64,000 nt of DNA from JAIBJN01 sp963830885 (GTDB taxonomy: Bacteria > Actinomycetota > Thermoleophilia > Gaiellales > Gaiellaceae): the NCBI GenBank assembly GCA_963830885.1, contig CAWHOA010000003.1, forward strand, positions 124,001 through 188,000, given 5' to 3'. How positions within the stretch are numbered: position 1 is the stretch's first letter; every line of letters starts with the position of its first letter. The translations under genes and the position numbers were made by a program. Shown here piece after piece: positions 60,795-64,000 of the stretch. The notes under the pieces are model-generated. The model had not been told where the DNA came from, did no database searches, and saw only the letters and a list, made by a program, of their open reading frames with translations.

Positions 60795-62186
60795 GTGACG
60801 CTCAAGCACCCGAAGGCGGCCAAGGGGCCGCAGACGGATCTCGCCCCGGCGCCCCTTTTCAGCCTCGAGGGCGATCGCATCCCGCGGGACAGGTTTCCGG
60901 AGGGCGAGCTGCCGCCGGACGTCGCCTACCAGATCATTCACGACGAGCTGATGCTCGACGGCAACGCGCGGATGAACCTCGCCACCTTCGTGACGACCTG
61001 GATGGAGCCCCAGGCGGAGAAGCTGATGGCGGAGTGCTTCGACAAGAACATGATCGACAAGGACGAGTACCCGCAGACCGCGGAGCTCGAGAGCCGCTGC
61101 GTCAACATCCTCAGTCACCTCTGGAACGCGCCCGACGCCGACGAGGCGGTGGGTTGCTCGACGACCGGGTCGAGCGAGGCGGCGATGCTCGGCGGCCTCG
61201 CCCTCAAGCGCAGCTGGCAGAAGCGGCGCCGCGCAGAGGGCAAGCCGGCCGACACGCCCAACATCGTCATGGGCATCAACGTCCAGGTCTGCTGGGAGAA
61301 GTTCGCCAACTACTGGGACGTCGAGATGCGCCTGGTCCCGATGGAGGGCGACCGGCTGCACATGAACGCGGAGGAAGCCGTGAAGCTCTGCGACGAGAAC
61401 ACGATCGGCGTCGTTCCGGTGCTCGGCTCGACCTTCGACGGCTCCTACGAGCCGGTGGCGGAGATCTGCGCCGCGCTCGACGATCTCCAGGAGCGCACGG
61501 GCCTGGACGTCCCGGTTCACGTCGACGGCGCCTCCGGCGGGTTCATCGCGCCGTTCGTCGACCCGGACCTCGAGTGGGACTTCCGCCTGCCTCGCGTCGC
61601 CTCGATCAACACGTCGGGCCACAAGTACGGGCTCGTCTACCCCGGCGTCGGCTGGGCCGTGTGGCGCGACTCCTCCTCGCTCCCGGAGGATCTCATCTTC
61701 TGGGTCAACTACCTGGGCGACAACATGCCGACGTTCGCCCTCAACTTCTCGCGGCCCGGCTCCCAGGTCGTGGCGCAGTACTACAACTTCCTCCGGCTCG
61801 GGTTCGACGGCTACCGCACCGTGCAGGGCTACGCGCGCGACGTGGCGACCAGCCTGTCGGCGCGCATCGCCGAGCTGGGGCCGTTCGAGCTGATCACGAA
61901 GGGCGACGAGCTGCCGGTGTTCGCCTTCGCCCTGAAGCCGGAGATCCACAACTACACCGTCTTCGACGTCTCGAACGCCCTGCGGGAGCGCGGCTGGCTC
62001 CTGCCCGCGTACACCTTCCCGAAGAATCGCGAGGACCTCGCCGCGCTGCGTGTCGTGGTCAAGCGAGGCTTCAGCCACGACATGGCCCACCTGCTGATCG
62101 AAGACATCCAGCGCCAGCTCCCGCGCCTGCAGAAGCAGGCGGAGCCCGTCCACGACGCCGGGACGGCGACGAGCTTCCACCACTGA
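60795..62186 (+). CDS. gadB: Glutamate decarboxylase
   Basis: Converts glutamate to GABA and CO2, consuming a proton. 463 residues. PLP lysine in NTSGHKYGLVYPGVGW, cofactor Asp and Ala in VHVDGASGGFIAPF, and GCSTTGSSEAAMLGGLALKR. The N-terminus (KHPKAAKGPQ) is short, while the C-terminal SFHH resembles the His-containing tail that shuts E. coli GadB at neutral pH. GTG 60795 follows GAGAGGAG. No GadC antiporter is nearby, so an acid-resistance couple is not shown; GABA shunt use is as likely. Confidence 0.95.
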   Translation: MTLKHPKAAKGPQTDLAPAPLFSLEGDRIPRDRFPEGELPPDVAYQIIHDELMLDGNARMNLATFVTTWMEPQAEKLMAECFDKNMIDKDEYPQTAELESRCVNILSHLWNAPDADEAVGCSTTGSSEAAMLGGLALKRSWQKRRRAEGKPADTPNIVMGINVQVCWEKFANYWDVEMRLVPMEGDRLHMNAEEAVKLCDENTIGVVPVLGSTFDGSYEPVAEICAALDDLQERTGLDVPVHVDGASGGFIAPFVDPDLEWDFRLPRVASINTSGHKYGLVYPGVGWAVWRDSSSLPEDLIFWVNYLGDNMPTFALNFSRPGSQVVAQYYNFLRLGFDGYRTVQGYARDVATSLSARIAELGPFELITKGDELPVFAFALKPEIHNYTVFDVSNALRERGWLLPAYTFPKNREDLAALRVVVKRGFSHDMAHLLIEDIQRQLPRLQKQAEPVHDAGTATSFHH

Positions 62187-62198
62187 CCGCCCCCACGG

Positions 62199-62876
62199 TT
62201 GGCCGAAACCGCGTCCCGGGTCCTCGTCTTCGCCCTCGTTGCGGCGGCGAGCCCGGTCGCGCTGCTGGCCACCGCGGCCGTGCTCACCAGCCGGCGGGGG
62301 CGGACGAACGGCAGCCTCTACATGGTCGGCTTCCTGCTCGGCCAGTCCATCGCCTTCGTGGTCGCGCTCCTGATCGGCTCTGCCGCGACGACGAACCCGG
62401 ACGGGAACGAAGAGCTCGCGGCGGCCCTCGAGCTCGCGTTCGGCGTCGGCCTGCTCGTGCTCGCCTGGCCGCAGCGGCACGCGCGGGCCGAGCCGGACCC
62501 GGCTGGGCCGAGCAGGGTGAAGGCGATGCTCGCGCGGCTGCACAGGCTCCGCCCGGGCACCGCGTTCTCGGTGGGTTTGCTGCTCGGTGTCGGCGGCGTG
62601 AAGCGGCTCACCATCACGCTCGTCGCCGGCGCAACCGTCGGCATCGCCGGCCTCACGCCCGTCGAGGACGTGCTCCTCGGCGTCCTCTACGTCCTCGTCG
62701 CGGCGGTGCTCGTCTGGGTGCCCGTCGGCGTCTACCTGGTGGCTGGGGAGCGGGCCGCCGAATGGCTGGAGGCAGCCCAGGGCTGGCTGACCGCCAACGA
62801 GCGCCGGATCACGTTCGTCTCGACCCTGCTCTTCGGGTTCCTGCTTACGAGCGACGCGCTCGTGCGGCTCGTATGA
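62199..62876 (+). CDS. GAP-family membrane protein
   Basis: 225 residues, six helices of the GAP/SfLAP (LysE-like) family: VAAASPVALLATAAVLTSRR at the start, SVGLLLGVGGVKRLTITLVA, GVLYVLVAAVLVWVPVGVYL and LFGFLLTSDAL. Related proteins export lipids or small solutes. TTG 62199 is 12 bases after the gadB stop and has no ribosome site of note; the start may be one codon or two later. Co-transcribed with gadB, so it could carry glutamate/GABA, but that is a guess. Confidence 0.78.
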   Translation: MAETASRVLVFALVAAASPVALLATAAVLTSRRGRTNGSLYMVGFLLGQSIAFVVALLIGSAATTNPDGNEELAAALELAFGVGLLVLAWPQRHARAEPDPAGPSRVKAMLARLHRLRPGTAFSVGLLLGVGGVKRLTITLVAGATVGIAGLTPVEDVLLGVLYVLVAAVLVWVPVGVYLVAGERAAEWLEAAQGWLTANERRITFVSTLLFGFLLTSDALVRLV

Positions 62877-62907
62877 CAGCGGGGCGATGCCTTAGGGTGG
62901 AGCGGTC

Positions 62908-63786
62908 TTGGACGAGGTAGCGGCCCTTCTCGCCGTTCTCGCGGCCATCTGCTTCGCGCTCGCCGCCACGCTCTGGCAGCGAGCGTCGATGGCGCTCGGG
63001 GTCTCGGCCGGGCAACCGGGGTCGTTCGTCCGCCTGCTGGGGAACGGGGTCTGGCTGCTCGGCCTCGCCGTGCAGGTCGTCGGCGTCCTCCTGCAGGCGG
63101 CCGCGCTCGACCGCGGGCGCGTGGCGGTCATCCAGCCGCTGCTCGTGACCGCGGTCGTCTGGGCGATGCCCCTGGGCTACTTCCTCACCGGGCAGGTGAT
63201 CACCCGCCGCCACGTCCTCGGCGCCGCGCTGGTCGTCGCCGGACTGGCGGTGTTCGCGAGCGTCGGCGACCCGGCTGGCGGCGTCGACAACGCGCCCGCG
63301 TCCGACTGGGCTATGGCCTTCCTCGTCCTCGGGGCGATCTGCATCGGCCTGCTCCTGTTCTCGCGGCGCGGCGGCTCGGACTCGAAGGCGGCGGTCTTCG
63401 GGGCGGTCGCGGGGATCCTCTACGGCATCTCCGCGACGCTGATGAAGCCAGTGGTCGAGACCCTGCACGAGGATGGTGCCGTGGCCGTGCTGGAGGGCTG
63501 GGAGCTGTGGGTGATGGCGATCGGCGGGCTCGTCGGCTTCTACATTCAGCAGCTATCGCTGGCCACGGGCAAGCTCGTCACCTCGGTCGCCACCGTCTCC
63601 GTGGTGAACCCGGTCGTCAGCGTCCTCCTCGGCGCGCTCGTCCTCCAGGAGCGGCTCGACCGCGACCCGCCCTGGCACGCGGTCGTGGCGGTCGGCGCCC
63701 TCGCGGTGGCGCTGCTCGGAGCGGTCGTGGCGGCGTCGGCGTCCGAGGAGGACAAGGAGCCGGCTGCTCAGCCCGCCGTTGCCTGA
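62908..63786 (+). CDS. DMT-superfamily (EamA-like) transporter
   Basis: 292 residues, nine or ten helices. The paired repeats start LLAVLAAICFALAATLWQRA and FGAVAGILYGISATLMKPV, with SVATVSVVNPVVSVLLGALV and LQERLD of the second EamA half. A NIPA/magnesium-type subfamily is possible because of the ALATLWQRASMA start. TTG 62908 has TAGGGT nine bases upstream; other starts are not obvious. Overlaps the convergent YrhK gene end by 19 bases. Confidence 0.85.
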   Translation: MDEVAALLAVLAAICFALAATLWQRASMALGVSAGQPGSFVRLLGNGVWLLGLAVQVVGVLLQAAALDRGRVAVIQPLLVTAVVWAMPLGYFLTGQVITRRHVLGAALVVAGLAVFASVGDPAGGVDNAPASDWAMAFLVLGAICIGLLLFSRRGGSDSKAAVFGAVAGILYGISATLMKPVVETLHEDGAVAVLEGWELWVMAIGGLVGFYIQQLSLATGKLVTSVATVSVVNPVVSVLLGALVLQERLDRDPPWHAVVAVGALAVALLGAVVAASASEEDKEPAAQPAVA

Positions 63787-64000
63787 GGCCGCAGCAGCAG
63801 GCGCGCGCCGAAGAAGAAGCAGACCCCGCCGAGGAACGTGAAGGCGTTCGTCGCCTCCGTGTTCAGGAGCTCCCCGGTGTCCGGGACGACCCACGAGGCG
63901 ATTGCGGCGATTCCGAAGAAGACCGACCCGACCAGGTTCCAGACGGCGATCCGCCGGTCTGTTCCCCGCCTGCTCCACACCGGCGCGAGCGCGAGCGCGC
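63768..64000 (-). CDS. YrhK-domain membrane protein (5' end beyond window)
   Basis: Visible C-terminal part of about 75 residues, two helices: IAVWNLVGSVFFGIAAIASW, VVPDTGELLNTEATN, then AFTFLGGVCFFFGARLLL. This is the YrhK module. A GTG at 63980 could start it, but the frame stays open and protein-like (ALALAPVW) to the window edge, so the gene probably begins outside. Confidence 0.72.
   Translation of the reverse strand, partial: ALALAPVWSRRGTDRRIAVWNLVGSVFFGIAAIASWVVPDTGELLNTEATNAFTFLGGVCFFFGARLLLRPQATAG

Overview
The window reads as chromosomal DNA of a high-GC actinobacterium. Gene order (rplM-rpsI-glmM-glmS; acpS-nnr-alr), a full set of single-copy housekeeping genes, many GTG/TTG starts, chains of 4-bp start/stop overlaps and many apparently leaderless genes all fit Actinomycetota. 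A deep lineage such as Thermoleophilia (Gaiellales/Solirubrobacterales type) is my guess, but that is inference from gene style only. There is no phage, insertion sequence, CRISPR array, tRNA or rRNA that I can see.

Layout. 0-10 kb: HU protein; a DnaQ-like exonuclease/GIY-YIG/UVR nuclease behind a consensus LexA box; pyrF with a coupled LysM protein; a D,D-carboxypeptidase; a PfkB sugar-phosphate kinase; guaB; guaA with an overlapping zinc-ribbon microprotein. 9.5-14 kb: three MFS transporters, a secreted membrane-anchored protein and acylphosphatase. 14-19 kb: rplM-rpsI, glmM, glmS (translation and amino-sugar supply for the cell wall) and a FadR-type regulator. 19-23.4 kb: a copper-handling group on the minus strand (two paralogous membrane proteins, a CopC-CopD fusion, YcnI). 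23.4-28.5 kb: arfB against a tightly overlapped HAD phosphatase-acpS-nnr-alr-CCA transferase operon. 28.5-33.5 kb: thioredoxin-fold protein, acyltransferase, UPF0104 flippase, PAP2 enzyme, an SDR and fabI (lipid and envelope genes). 33.6-36.8 kb: secreted HYR-domain and RTX-repeat proteins, a membrane protein, a universal stress protein. 36.8-42.3 kb: a nickel-pincer-nucleotide (NPN) group, with a LarA-like enzyme on plus and a larB-larC-larE-hydrolase operon on minus. 42.3-48.2 kb: a molybdenum hydroxylase operon (large, FAD and 2Fe-2S subunits) coupled to an acyl-CoA ligase and an enoyl-CoA hydratase. 48.2-57.5 kb: amidase, hydrolase-adenylate cyclase fusion, L,D-transpeptidase, two more UPF0104 proteins, a membrane-anchored phosphatase and an AI-2E family transporter. 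57.7-60.8 kb: a cluster of small stress-type proteins with strong Shine-Dalgarno sites and palindromic promoters. 60.8-64 kb: glutamate decarboxylase, a GAP-family membrane protein, a DMT transporter and a YrhK-domain gene running off the end.

Two window-wide signals matter when using this annotation. First, at least eight genes, including rpsI and guaB, carry a reading-frame break that is mended by removing one base, often from a short G/C run. This looks like consensus error rather than gene decay. Second, first genes of transcription units repeatedly have a TANNNT element 6-9 bases before the start codon, as expected for leaderless transcripts; the nuclease with the LexA box follows the same rule.
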